Assembly (NCBI GenBank): GCA_963663675.1
Contig: OY760498.1
Coordinates: 3,844,001 to 3,908,000, forward strand
Direction of reading: 5' to 3'
Length of the DNA: 64,000 nt
Origin: CAINVV01 sp963663675
GTDB taxonomy: Bacteria; Bacteroidota; Bacteroidia; Bacteroidales; Prolixibacteraceae
The stretch's first letter is position 1. Each line of letters begins with the position of its first letter. Made by a program: the position numbers and the translations under genes. Shown in pieces: positions 1-7,965 of this stretch. Below the pieces are notes generated by a model. That model did not search any database, was not told the origin of the DNA, and saw only the letters and a list, made by a program, of their open reading frames with translations.

Positions 1-476
1 CATTCATATTTTTGTATATCAGCATCTTTATATTCTACCCCGGCAGCCACAATATTTCTGGTCTGAAAATAACCGTGTATCAAGCTATTTATGCTGTTTT
101 TCTCCGAAATACTGCCAATCCTAAGTATAAAAAGTTTTGAACTATCTCCAGGAACAAATATCATTTCCTTATGTCGGAGAATCTTCTCAAGTTCTTTGTT
201 TTGAACAGTTACTGAATCAAGGAAAACAAAATCAGAATAAAAACCTGCAACATTACTGAAAGTGCACAAGGACTTCCAGCTGCTATTTTTCACTGTTTTT
301 GCCACAAGCCCCCCCAGATCGCGTACACGAACAAAGTATGGTGATTCTACCGGCACGGCTTTAATGGGGGAAGTACCTAAATATCTTGATTCCCGGGCAA
401 AAAAATACCAGCCAGCAATACTACCTGCTATTAAAAGGAATGTAATAAAAATCAACAGCCGTTTCCCCATTGTCAT
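1..476 (-). CDS. Membrane-anchored hypothetical protein (C-terminus cut off)
   Basis: An open frame runs leftward from ATG at 476 to the window edge without a stop, giving about 158 residues. It starts MTMGKRLLIF, and residues 6-24 form one hydrophobic segment (signal anchor). The rest is predicted to lie outside the cytoplasm, with phrases such as SPIKAVPVESPYFVRV and SNVAGFYSDFVFLD. From memory this resembles the N-terminal part of long Bacteroidota envelope proteins annotated DUF3352 or hypothetical, but I cannot confirm that. An in-frame ATG two codons later (470) is an equally possible start. Function unknown. Confidence 0.7.
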   Translation of the reverse strand, partial: MTMGKRLLIFITFLLIAGSIAGWYFFARESRYLGTSPIKAVPVESPYFVRVRDLGGLVAKTVKNSSWKSLCTFSNVAGFYSDFVFLDSVTVQNKELEKILRHKEMIFVPGDSSKLFILRIGSISEKNSINSLIHGYFQTRNIVAAGVEYKDADIQKYE

Positions 477-563
477 GCTTCTATTCTACGGTAAAAATAG
501 CATTTTAACGAGGAATTGTTGTAGAAGATACAAATAATCAACTATTTCGGAGCTGTCCTTCTT

Positions 564-1817
564 TTATTGGGTTTTTATCTGCGATGCATCAACAATTTTG
601 TACACCTTGTCTGATCTTCTTACCCTGGATGGCACTGATACTGAACAATAAGATCCTTTGGGCGCCTCAACTACCGTTTTCAATTCAACTCTGATTTCAT
701 TTACCAATGTCTGAATCACACCGCTGCTTGGGCCGGTTATCATAATCTCATCCCCGGGTTTAAGTGATCCGGTTTCCAGTTTAAACTCACCGATACTGAT
801 GTTTGTAAAAAAATTGGTCACTTTACCGAGATAAACTCTTCTTTTTGTCGCAAGAGATCCATAATTACCACTCCATTCCCCGAGTCGCTGTCCGAGGTAA
901 TAGCCATCCCAAAAACCCCTGTTGAAAACAGTTGCAAGCCTTTTATCCCAGTCTTCAATCTTTTCAGGCGTAAAAGTTCCTTCCTGGTACGCTGTTGCGG
1001 CTTCACGGTAGCACTCCACTACGCACTTCACATAATCTGCACTCCTGGCCCTGCCTTCAATTTTAAGAACAGTTACCCCGGCATCGAGTATTTTATTCAG
1101 AAAGTGAATGGTCTTAAGGTCTTTGGGAGACATAATATATTCATTGTCGATTTCGAATTCAGCACCTGTCTCCTTGTCAGTTACAGTATAAGCACGACGG
1201 CAGCTCTGCATGCATGAGCCTCTGTTTGCGGAGGAATTCATTTCATGCAGCGAAAGATAGCATTTACCGGAGGTAGCCATGCACAAAGCTCCATGAGCGA
1301 ACATCTCAAGGCGGATCAATTCGCCATTGGGTCCTCTTAGGTCGTCTTCCTTGATTTTTTTTGAAATCTCCCAGACCCTGCCAATATTCATCTCACGGGC
1401 CAGTACCATAACATCTGCAAACTGTGCATAGAACTTCACCGTTTCATAATTTGTGATATTTAACTGGGTTGAGATATGCACCTCCATGCCAACGGTCCTG
1501 CAAGCCTGGATAACCGCCAGATCCGATGCTATAACAGCTGATACACGGGCATCTCTGGCTGCATTGATTATCATATTCAAAGTTTCCGACTCTTCGTCAA
1601 ATACGACGGTATTTATTGTCAGATAGGTTTTGACACCTGCTTGCCCGGCCCGTCGCGCGATTTCGCGAAGATCTTCCAGGGTAAAATTATTGGCTGATCT
1701 GGCCCTCATATTCAGGTGTTCAACCCCAAAATACACTGAACCAGCACCGGCCTGTATTGCTGCCATAAGTGATTCATACGAACCAACAGGTGCCATTATT
1801 TCAATATTATCTTGCAT
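564..1817 (-). CDS. Peptidase U32 family protein (RlhA/TrhP type RNA hydroxylation)
   Basis: A 417-residue cytosolic protein starting MQDNIEIMAPVGS. The U32 signature lies at residues 171-189 (E-x-F-x-H-G-x-L-C-x4-G-x-C-x-L-S). Cysteines 179, 186, 202 and 206 match the positions expected for Fe-S ligands. Characterised relatives (RlhA for 23S rRNA, TrhP for tRNA) take part in prephenate-dependent hydroxylation of RNA bases and are not proteases. Which RNA this one acts on cannot be told from sequence. The frame extends upstream to a TTG at 1853, but homologues begin close to the ATG at 1817 and the extension looks non-coding. A likely promoter lies at 1935-1942. Confidence 0.85.
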   Translation of the reverse strand: MQDNIEIMAPVGSYESLMAAIQAGAGSVYFGVEHLNMRARSANNFTLEDLREIARRAGQAGVKTYLTINTVVFDEESETLNMIINAARDARVSAVIASDLAVIQACRTVGMEVHISTQLNITNYETVKFYAQFADVMVLAREMNIGRVWEISKKIKEDDLRGPNGELIRLEMFAHGALCMATSGKCYLSLHEMNSSANRGSCMQSCRRAYTVTDKETGAEFEIDNEYIMSPKDLKTIHFLNKILDAGVTVLKIEGRARSADYVKCVVECYREAATAYQEGTFTPEKIEDWDKRLATVFNRGFWDGYYLGQRLGEWSGNYGSLATKRRVYLGKVTNFFTNISIGEFKLETGSLKPGDEIMITGPSSGVIQTLVNEIRVELKTVVEAPKGSYCSVSVPSRVRRSDKVYKIVDASQIKTQ

Positions 1818-1934
1818 TGTCTCTGTTTTTATAAGTGATGAATATACTGGCAAATTCAGGAGTTCATTATTGGTCTGAATTTATCCATGCTGAACTCCGG
1901 TTCTTCAAAATTTTGGCCTTTCATTCATAGGGCA

Positions 1935-1942
1935 CAAAAGTA
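1935..1942 (-). promoter_or_regulatory. Predicted -7 element (TACTTTTG) for the U32 gene
   Basis: Read on the minus strand this is TACTTTTG, an exact match to the Bacteroidota TAnnTTTG -7 consensus, about 120 bases upstream of the ATG at 1817. No clear -33 partner was seen. Confidence 0.45.
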
Positions 1943-2002
1943 AGATTTTATCTGCTGAATGAATTATCAGGTTTTCACCTGGTAAAGTTTTTAGATAAAC
2001 TG

Positions 2003-2010
2003 TATATTTG
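2003..2010 (+). promoter_or_regulatory. Predicted -7 element (TATATTTG) for the GH32-like gene
   Basis: Exact TAnnTTTG match 43 bases before the ATG at 2053. The TTG inside it could be misread as a start codon for the downstream gene, but it is better explained as promoter. Confidence 0.5.
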
Positions 2011-2052
2011 AAAAATTCCTTTTACATACCGAAAATCTTAACTCTCCGGGTT

Positions 2053-3486
2053 ATGAAGTATTTAATATATTTACTGGTTGCTATGGCTTTATTGGTATCA
2101 GCCAAGACCGACAAAAATTATTACAAAGAAAAATACCGGCCTCAAGTCCATTTCTCTCCTGAGAAAAACTGGTTGTTTGAGCCATCCGGTTTTGTTTATT
2201 ATCTTGGTGAGTACCACCTTTTTTACCAAAATGTATCAATCGACAACAAGGTACTCTCTAACAAATTGGGCCACGCAGTCAGCAAGGATTTGATCCACTG
2301 GCAACATCTTCCTTTTGCCTTCATTCCGGATGATAAAGCTATTGATGCAACTTCGTGTCGTCCAATGTCGGGGAGTGCTGTAATTGACTCCATGAATCTC
2401 ACAGGGCTTCAGCAAAATAATACCAGGACAATGCTGATATATTACTCTGACAGTAAGGGTGATCAGAATCTGGCATATAGCACTGACAAAGGAGAGACAT
2501 GGAATAAATATGCCAAAAATCCGGTAATAGGTAGCCCGGGATTGAACAGCCATGATCCAAAGGTCTTTTTCCATCAACCAACCGGGAAATGGATTCTTTC
2601 GTTGTATTGTGAAAAAGGGGAAGATGGCAAATCAGCAGGTATCTCATTCTACAATTCATCCGATTTGCTGCATTGGCAATTTCAAAGCCACTTAGAAGGG
2701 TTCGGAGAATGTCCTGATATCTTTGAAATTAAAGTGGAAGGAAATACCAACGAAAAGAAATGGGTAGTCCTGAGCGGTGAAGGTGATTATAAAATTGGAT
2801 TCTTTGATGGCTTGGCATTTAAGCCGGAGACAGAAATGAAGAAACTCGACTTTGGGAAAAATTTCTTTGCCGCACAGACTCTTTCCAACGCTCCAAATGG
2901 CAAGATCATCCTGATTGCCTGGATGAGAGGCGGAGAATATGCTGACATGCCTTTCAACGGACAGATGAGCTTCCCAACCGAATTATCCCTGAGATCCAAC
3001 CAGGATGGCCTCGTATTATGCAGAGAACCTGTGTCTGCTATTTCAAGCCTTTTTGATCATGACGTAATAAAAAAAGATAAAAACCTGATACCGGGGATAA
3101 AGGGAAATTTACTTGGTGGAATAAGTGGTGACGCCGTATTTATCAAAGCAATATTTCAGGTCAAAACTTCAGATACTTTTGGTTTCATCGTCCGCAATGG
3201 CAAAAAATCAGAAGGTACAGATATTCAATATAATACATCTAAAAAAACATTGTTTGTCAATGGCGAAAAAATGTTACTGGAACCTATTGCAGGAAAGATT
3301 GAACTCAAAATAATTTTGGACCGTTCATCCATTGAAGTATTTGGCAATAATGGAGAAACCGGAATCAGCACCTGTTTTTCACCTGTAGCCGGAGAGGAAG
3401 AGTTGATGCTTTATACACAGGGGGGCGAACTTTTTGTCGAATCATTGGAGGCTTATACCCTGAATTCAGCCTGGTCGAAGAAATAA
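2053..3486 (+). CDS. Secreted GH32-like protein with altered catalytic motifs
   Basis: A 477-residue protein with a signal peptide (MKYLIYLLVAMALLVSAK), so periplasmic or outer-surface. The fold is GH32 (levanase/invertase clan): a five-bladed propeller domain to about residue 300, with phrases such as YYLGEYHLFYQ, GHAVSKDLIHW and MSGSAVID, then a C-terminal beta-sandwich. The usual WMNDPNG nucleophile motif reads WLFEPSG, placing Glu43 where the catalytic Asp should be. RDP reads HDP (residues 167-169). The acid/base motif EC is kept (Glu219-Cys220). It may be active on an unusual substrate or may be a non-catalytic binder. No fructokinase, transporter or SusCD lies next to it, so context gives no substrate. 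The start at 2053 is chosen because it begins the signal peptide. Confidence 0.85.
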   Translation: MKYLIYLLVAMALLVSAKTDKNYYKEKYRPQVHFSPEKNWLFEPSGFVYYLGEYHLFYQNVSIDNKVLSNKLGHAVSKDLIHWQHLPFAFIPDDKAIDATSCRPMSGSAVIDSMNLTGLQQNNTRTMLIYYSDSKGDQNLAYSTDKGETWNKYAKNPVIGSPGLNSHDPKVFFHQPTGKWILSLYCEKGEDGKSAGISFYNSSDLLHWQFQSHLEGFGECPDIFEIKVEGNTNEKKWVVLSGEGDYKIGFFDGLAFKPETEMKKLDFGKNFFAAQTLSNAPNGKIILIAWMRGGEYADMPFNGQMSFPTELSLRSNQDGLVLCREPVSAISSLFDHDVIKKDKNLIPGIKGNLLGGISGDAVFIKAIFQVKTSDTFGFIVRNGKKSEGTDIQYNTSKKTLFVNGEKMLLEPIAGKIELKIILDRSSIEVFGNNGETGISTCFSPVAGEEELMLYTQGGELFVESLEAYTLNSAWSKK

Positions 3487-3498
3487 GCTAATTAAGTC

Positions 3499-3506
3499 TA
3501 TCTTTG
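3499..3506 (+). promoter_or_regulatory. Predicted -7 element (TATCTTTG) for dxs
   Basis: Exact TAnnTTTG match in the 69-base gap after the GH32-like gene, 50 bases before the chosen dxs ATG. Confidence 0.55.
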
Positions 3507-3555
3507 TAGTTCTAAATTTATTTTGATTTGTGTATATATACAAAGTTCGGTTTTA

Positions 3556-5457
3556 ATGGTAAATTTTCTCGATAATATTGACTATCCATCTGATCTTAAA
3601 AAACTTAAAGAAAAAGACTTACCCCAGGTATGTTCTGAAATTCGGGAAATGATTATTCAGGAAGCCTCCTGCAATCCGGGTCATTTCGGAGCCAGTATGG
3701 GAGTTGTTGAGTTGACAGTTGCGCTACATTATGTTTATAATACCCCTTACGATAAGTTGATCTGGGACGTCGGCCACCAGGCCTACGGACACAAAATTTT
3801 AACAGGGAGAAGAAAACAATTCCAAACAAACAGGCGATACAAAGGGTTAAGCGGATTCCCCAACAGATTTGAGAGCGAATATGATGCATTCGGAGTCGGT
3901 CATTCTTCAACTTCCATATCTGCTGCACTCGGTATTTCAATTGCAGCACAAATGAATGGCGAGAAAGACCGCAAAGTGGTTGCCATAATTGGCGACGGAT
4001 CAATGACCGGAGGAATGGCGTTCGAAGGCTTAAACAACGCCGGAGGGGCTAATGCTGATCTTCTTGTCATTCTGAACGACAACAACATGTCAATTGATCC
4101 TAATGTTGGCGGCCTCAGCAGGTACTTTGTCCGAATGCAAACCTCGAGAGCATACAATCGTTTAAGATCAGGCGTATGGCAAGTGCTTAAGCATTTCAGG
4201 ACAGCCGGCCGAAAAATGCTTGCTCTGCTTAAAAGGCACCAGCATGCTGTCAAATCTATGGTTTTTAACGACAGCAACCTGTTTGAGGCACTCGGATTCC
4301 GCTATTTCGGCCCTGTCGACGGCCATGATGTGGTTGGCCTGACCAGAATTCTTAACGACCTTCAACAGATACCGGGCCCGAAACTTCTCCATATTATGAC
4401 CAAAAAGGGGAAAGGTTACACACCTGCGGAAAATGATGCTACTAAATGGCATGCCCCGGGTAAGTTTGATGTTGTTACAGGTGAGATTTTCAATGATCCC
4501 GGACCACATCCAAAAATTCCAAAATACCAGGTTGTCTTCGGACAGACTTTGCTTGAACTGGCCAGAAAAAATAAAAATATTGTCGGAGTCACCCCGGCTA
4601 TGCCGAGTGGCTGTTCCATGAATATAATGATGGAAGAGATGCCTGAAAGGGCTTTTGACGTTGGTATTGCGGAACCACACGCGGTGACCTTTGCTGCAGG
4701 GATGGCTGTATCAGGAAAGATTCCGTTCGTGAATATCTACTCCTCCTTTATGCAAAGATCCTATGATCAGATTATTCACGACGTGGCTCTTCAAAAACTG
4801 AATGTTGTTTTTTGCATGGACAGGGGCGGTCTTGTTGGAGCAGATGGTGCGACTCATCATGGGGTTTTTGATTTGTCGTTCATGCGGAACATCCCAAATA
4901 TGACTGTTTCCGCCCCGATGGATGAACTGGAGCTGAGGAATTTAATGTATACAGCCCAGCTTCCTGACAAAGGCCCGTTCGCAATCCGGTATCCTCGTGG
5001 CAATGGGATGCATAAGGAATGGCAGCTGGAATTTTCTGAAATACCGGTTGGTATTGGCAGAAAAATCGCTGACGGAACCGATGTTGCTGTCCTGTCTATT
5101 GGTCATCCGGGAAATTTTGTGACTGAAGTCAGAAAAATTCTGGAGACCGAAAATATTTCAGTGGCTCACTACGATATGAGGTTTGTAAAACCGATTGACC
5201 AGGAAATTCTTGATGAAGTCGGGGCACGTTTCGATCACATCATTACTGTTGAAGACGGTGTTATTGCAGGAGGATTTGGAAGCGCAGTTATAGAGTATTT
5301 TGCCAGCCGGGACATAAAAAAATCCGTAATAAGACTGGGAGTACCGGATCGATTTATTGAACAGGGAACACAGCAGGAACTGTACCGCGAATGCGGTTTT
5401 GATAAAGAAGGAATTTGCCGGACAATTAGGGAAATAGTTGGTTCAACAAAGGAATAA
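3556..5457 (+). CDS. dxs: 1-deoxy-D-xylulose-5-phosphate synthase
   Basis: A 633-residue thiamine-diphosphate enzyme that condenses pyruvate and glyceraldehyde 3-phosphate, the first step of the MEP isoprenoid pathway. Visible hallmarks are DVGHQAYGHKILTGR near the N-terminus, the ThDP/Mg motif GDGSMTGGMAFEGLNNAG, the central pyrimidine-domain segment CMDRGGLVGADGATHHG, and a C-terminal transketolase domain. Length is normal for the family. The ATG at 3556 (MVNFLDNIDYPSDLK) matches typical Dxs N-termini; the frame extends upstream to a TTG that lies within the untranslated leader. A polyprenyl synthase that would use MEP-derived precursors lies 1.4 kb downstream. Confidence 0.97.
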   Translation: MVNFLDNIDYPSDLKKLKEKDLPQVCSEIREMIIQEASCNPGHFGASMGVVELTVALHYVYNTPYDKLIWDVGHQAYGHKILTGRRKQFQTNRRYKGLSGFPNRFESEYDAFGVGHSSTSISAALGISIAAQMNGEKDRKVVAIIGDGSMTGGMAFEGLNNAGGANADLLVILNDNNMSIDPNVGGLSRYFVRMQTSRAYNRLRSGVWQVLKHFRTAGRKMLALLKRHQHAVKSMVFNDSNLFEALGFRYFGPVDGHDVVGLTRILNDLQQIPGPKLLHIMTKKGKGYTPAENDATKWHAPGKFDVVTGEIFNDPGPHPKIPKYQVVFGQTLLELARKNKNIVGVTPAMPSGCSMNIMMEEMPERAFDVGIAEPHAVTFAAGMAVSGKIPFVNIYSSFMQRSYDQIIHDVALQKLNVVFCMDRGGLVGADGATHHGVFDLSFMRNIPNMTVSAPMDELELRNLMYTAQLPDKGPFAIRYPRGNGMHKEWQLEFSEIPVGIGRKIADGTDVAVLSIGHPGNFVTEVRKILETENISVAHYDMRFVKPIDQEILDEVGARFDHIITVEDGVIAGGFGSAVIEYFASRDIKKSVIRLGVPDRFIEQGTQQELYRECGFDKEGICRTIREIVGSTKE

Positions 5458-5529
5458 TTCACCAGGTTTGCAGACTTGCAGGGTCCGTCGAATTCAACTT
5501 TTCTAATTAATCACCAATCGAATCCTCAC

Positions 5530-5560
5530 ATGATCAAAATGTCTGATTCATTTTGATCAT
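5530..5560. promoter_or_regulatory. 12-bp perfect inverted repeat upstream of yceD-rpmF
   Basis: ATGATCAAAATG (5530-5541), a 7-base spacer and CATTTTGATCAT (5549-5560) form a perfect inverted repeat. Its right arm contains TTTG at 5552-5555, about 21 bases before the -7 element at 5577, where a -33 element would sit. It may be an operator overlapping the promoter, or the dxs terminator. The tract after it is AT-rich but not a clean T-run, so an operator is slightly favoured. Confidence 0.5.
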
Positions 5561-5576
5561 TGTATAATATTTTTTA

Positions 5577-5584
5577 TACCTTTG
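5577..5584 (+). promoter_or_regulatory. Predicted -7 element (TACCTTTG) for yceD-rpmF
   Basis: Exact TAnnTTTG match 24 bases before the yceD ATG, with a possible TTTG -33 partner at 5552-5555 inside the inverted repeat. Confidence 0.55.
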
Positions 5585-5608
5585 CCAAGCTTTTTAAGAA
5601 GGATAATT

Positions 5609-6142
5609 ATGAACTACCTTTCGCAATACACCCTTCCATTTTCAGGATTGAGTGAAGGTAAGCATCAGTTTGAATTTACAGTTGACAATCGTTTTTTTGC
5701 AGAGTTTGAGAATTCTGAAGTAGAAAACGGTGAATTGTTAATCCGGGTAGAACTTGAGAAACGGACTACCCATCTGAGGCTGTCCTTTTCAATTAAAGGG
5801 GTAGTAGAACTGATCTGTGACCGCTGTCTGGAAAATTTTAGTTACCCTATTGAAAGCCATAGAGAACTGTTGGTCAAATTCAGTGAAAAACCTGTCGAAG
5901 ATGAAGCAGAGTTGATTTATCTTCATCCCAGTGAATTTCAGGTTGAGATTGCGCAGTTTATCTATGAATTCGTAATTTTAAGTTTGCCTATCCGTAGAAT
6001 TCATCCTGATGGAGAGGACGGTAACAGTTTATGTGATCCGGTGATGATAAAAAAACTGGAAGAGCTTAGATACCATGGCAATTCTTTAAATGAACCGGAT
6101 GACCCAAGATGGAATGAGTTAAAAAAAATTATTGGTAATTAA
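5609..6142 (+). CDS. yceD: YceD/DUF177 family protein (23S rRNA accumulation)
   Basis: A 177-residue cytosolic protein. The DUF177 core includes the conserved cysteine pair CDRC in the LICDRCLENF segment (about residues 70-79) and an acidic C-terminal end with the D-P-R-W motif (DDPRWNELKKI), typical of bacterial YceD. The family is needed for normal 23S rRNA levels in E. coli and nearly always precedes rpmF, as here (17-base gap). The ATG at 5609 follows AAGAAGGA, a fair ribosome-binding site. An upstream TTG in frame overlaps the promoter and is rejected. Confidence 0.9.
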   Translation: MNYLSQYTLPFSGLSEGKHQFEFTVDNRFFAEFENSEVENGELLIRVELEKRTTHLRLSFSIKGVVELICDRCLENFSYPIESHRELLVKFSEKPVEDEAELIYLHPSEFQVEIAQFIYEFVILSLPIRRIHPDGEDGNSLCDPVMIKKLEELRYHGNSLNEPDDPRWNELKKIIGN

Positions 6143-6159
6143 AGTAAAGTTTATTAAAA

Positions 6160-6345
6160 ATGGCACATCCTAAGCACAAACACTCCAGTACAAGAAGAGA
6201 TAAGCGCAGGACTCACGACAAAGCGGTACCTGCCCAGATTTCATCATGTTCAAATTGCGGTTCAGCTGTAAGGTATCATACCGTGTGCGCTGAATGCGGT
6301 TATTACAGGGGTAAACTGGCAATTGAAAAGACCACTGCAGTCTAA
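6160..6345 (+). CDS. rpmF: 50S ribosomal protein L32
   Basis: A 61-residue basic protein starting MAHPKHKHSSTRRDKRRTH, with two CxxC pairs (CSNC and CAEC) forming the zinc ribbon of zinc-binding L32. It is co-transcribed with yceD and followed by a hairpin terminator. Confidence 0.97.
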   Translation: MAHPKHKHSSTRRDKRRTHDKAVPAQISSCSNCGSAVRYHTVCAECGYYRGKLAIEKTTAV

Positions 6346-6390
6346 TTCCACGTCTTTCCGAAGCGTGTTTTTGTTAGCTGGTAAAATTAC

Positions 6391-6418
6391 AAAGGAATCC
6401 CGTGAGGGATTTTTTTGT
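6391..6418 (+). terminator. Rho-independent terminator after rpmF
   Basis: AATCCC, loop GTGA, GGGATT, followed directly by a run of T. It lies 46 bases after the rpmF stop and separates yceD-rpmF from the bactofilin gene. Confidence 0.8.
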
Positions 6419-6492
6419 TACTGTTATTTGCATTAAATGCCGGCGATTTATTACCTTCATCAGCGTTTTAAAACTGATCAATATTAACAGAC

Positions 6493-6873
6493 ATGTCAAA
6501 ACCAATCATCAACGAAGTTAAAGCCCTGAATACCATTGCTCAGGACACAAAGATAAAAGGGAATATCGAGTCCAACGGAGATATTCGTATCGATGGGATT
6601 CTGGATGGGGATCTGGATTGCAAAGGCAGAGTAGTTGTTGGTCCGGAGTCTAAAATTACTGGAACAATCCGATGCTCCAGCGCAGAAATCCTGGGATTTG
6701 TCAAAGGAGAAATTATTGTAAAAGACCTTCTTTCTCTTAAAGGAAGTGCATCCATAACCGGAAACCTCACAATGGGAAAACTTTCTGTTGAACCGGGTGC
6801 ACGCTTTGTTGGACATTGCAAGATGATCAATGATGAATATGCCAATTCCGAAACCGAAACGGATGAGAAGTAA
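6493..6873 (+). CDS. Bactofilin family cytoskeletal protein
   Basis: A 126-residue protein with the bactofilin (DUF583) beta-helix core at about residues 15-115: short repeating units with G at turn positions, such as IKGNIESNGDIRIDG and ITGTIRCSSAEILG. Bactofilins polymerise without nucleotide into filaments on the inner membrane and often position peptidoglycan enzymes. In many Bacteroidota a bactofilin lies beside M23 peptidase genes; here the nearest M23 gene is 8 kb away. Four bases separate it from the polyprenyl synthase gene, so the two are probably co-transcribed. Confidence 0.9.
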   Translation: MSKPIINEVKALNTIAQDTKIKGNIESNGDIRIDGILDGDLDCKGRVVVGPESKITGTIRCSSAEILGFVKGEIIVKDLLSLKGSASITGNLTMGKLSVEPGARFVGHCKMINDEYANSETETDEK

Positions 6874-6876
6874 GTT

Positions 6877-7860
6877 ATGCTCAGGTTTAAAGATCTCTTT
6901 GAATCATTTGAACTTAAATTTCAGGAAGAAATTCATACAATCCGGTCTACATTACCAGTACAATTGTATGAACCTGTCGCTTATTCCCTGGGTGTAAGCG
7001 GGAAAAGGATAAGGCCGGTACTTTTGCTCCATGCCGCATCACTTTATACCAACGGCATTGAATCCTTTTATCCGGCGGCTGCTGCAATAGAACTCTTCCA
7101 TAACTTCACCTTGTTGCACGACGACATCATGGATCATGCAGGCATCCGCAGAGGCTTGCCGGCAGTTCATGTAAAATATGGAGAGAACAGTGCTATATTG
7201 AGCGGAGACGCAATGTCAATCATGGCTTTCAGGTTTTTAACCCGGTGTGGCACTCAGAATCTTCAGGATGTGCTTTCCTTGTTTTCTCAGACTGCCCTGG
7301 AAGTTTGCGAAGGTCAGCAGTACGATATGGAATTCGAAGAAAAGGAACTGGTATCCATCCCCGAGTACCTGGAAATGATAAGGTTAAAAACAGCGGTACT
7401 TATCGGGTGCAGCCTTAAAACCGGGGCAATTCTCGCAGGTGCCTCAGAAAATCAATGTCAGCTGCTGTATGATTTCGGCATTCATATTGGAACCGCCTTC
7501 CAACTCCAGGACGACTGGCTGGATGTTTACGGCGACGCAAAATCCTTTGGCAAAAAAATTGGAGGTGACATCACTGAGAATAAAAAAACCTATATTCTTC
7601 TCAAGGCCCTGGAAATGAGCAATGAGACAGATCGATCGACATTAGAGTACTGGATGCGCAAAGAAAATTTTGATACAGATGAAAAAATCGATGTCGTAAA
7701 GGAAATCTTTACCCGATCGGGTGCAGCTGACGAAACGAGAGTTCTTATGAAATATTTTCATGACAAGGCATTGACTTCGCTGGCGCGTCTTAATATTGCG
7801 GATTCAGATAAAAGTGAACTAAGAATTTTCGCTGCCCAGGTATTGTCAAGGGCTAAATGA
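6877..7860 (+). CDS. Polyprenyl diphosphate synthase
   Basis: A 327-residue trans-prenyltransferase that extends allylic diphosphates with isopentenyl diphosphate. Both aspartate-rich motifs are present: DDIMD at 82-86 and DDWLD at 212-216. The SGKRIRP segment (41-47) binds substrate diphosphate. The residues before the first motif (HNFTLLHDD) lack large aromatics directly next to it, which would allow a C15-C20 or longer chain; product length cannot be fixed from sequence. It may supply menaquinone or undecaprenyl precursors downstream of dxs. Confidence 0.92.
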   Translation: MLRFKDLFESFELKFQEEIHTIRSTLPVQLYEPVAYSLGVSGKRIRPVLLLHAASLYTNGIESFYPAAAAIELFHNFTLLHDDIMDHAGIRRGLPAVHVKYGENSAILSGDAMSIMAFRFLTRCGTQNLQDVLSLFSQTALEVCEGQQYDMEFEEKELVSIPEYLEMIRLKTAVLIGCSLKTGAILAGASENQCQLLYDFGIHIGTAFQLQDDWLDVYGDAKSFGKKIGGDITENKKTYILLKALEMSNETDRSTLEYWMRKENFDTDEKIDVVKEIFTRSGAADETRVLMKYFHDKALTSLARLNIADSDKSELRIFAAQVLSRAK

Positions 7861-7965
7861 AATCCAGCCTTCAGGAAAAACTCATCCTATCATTACGGAA
7901 CGATCAACCTTAAAGTCTGTCAGCCTGATTCATCCAGACTAAAACCTTCCACCTTACCACATTTG

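Noticed and set aside
262..537. A 91-codon plus-strand frame at the left end
   Set aside because: It lies antisense to the partial membrane-anchored protein, whose minus-strand frame has a signal anchor and coherent sequence; the plus frame has no motif.
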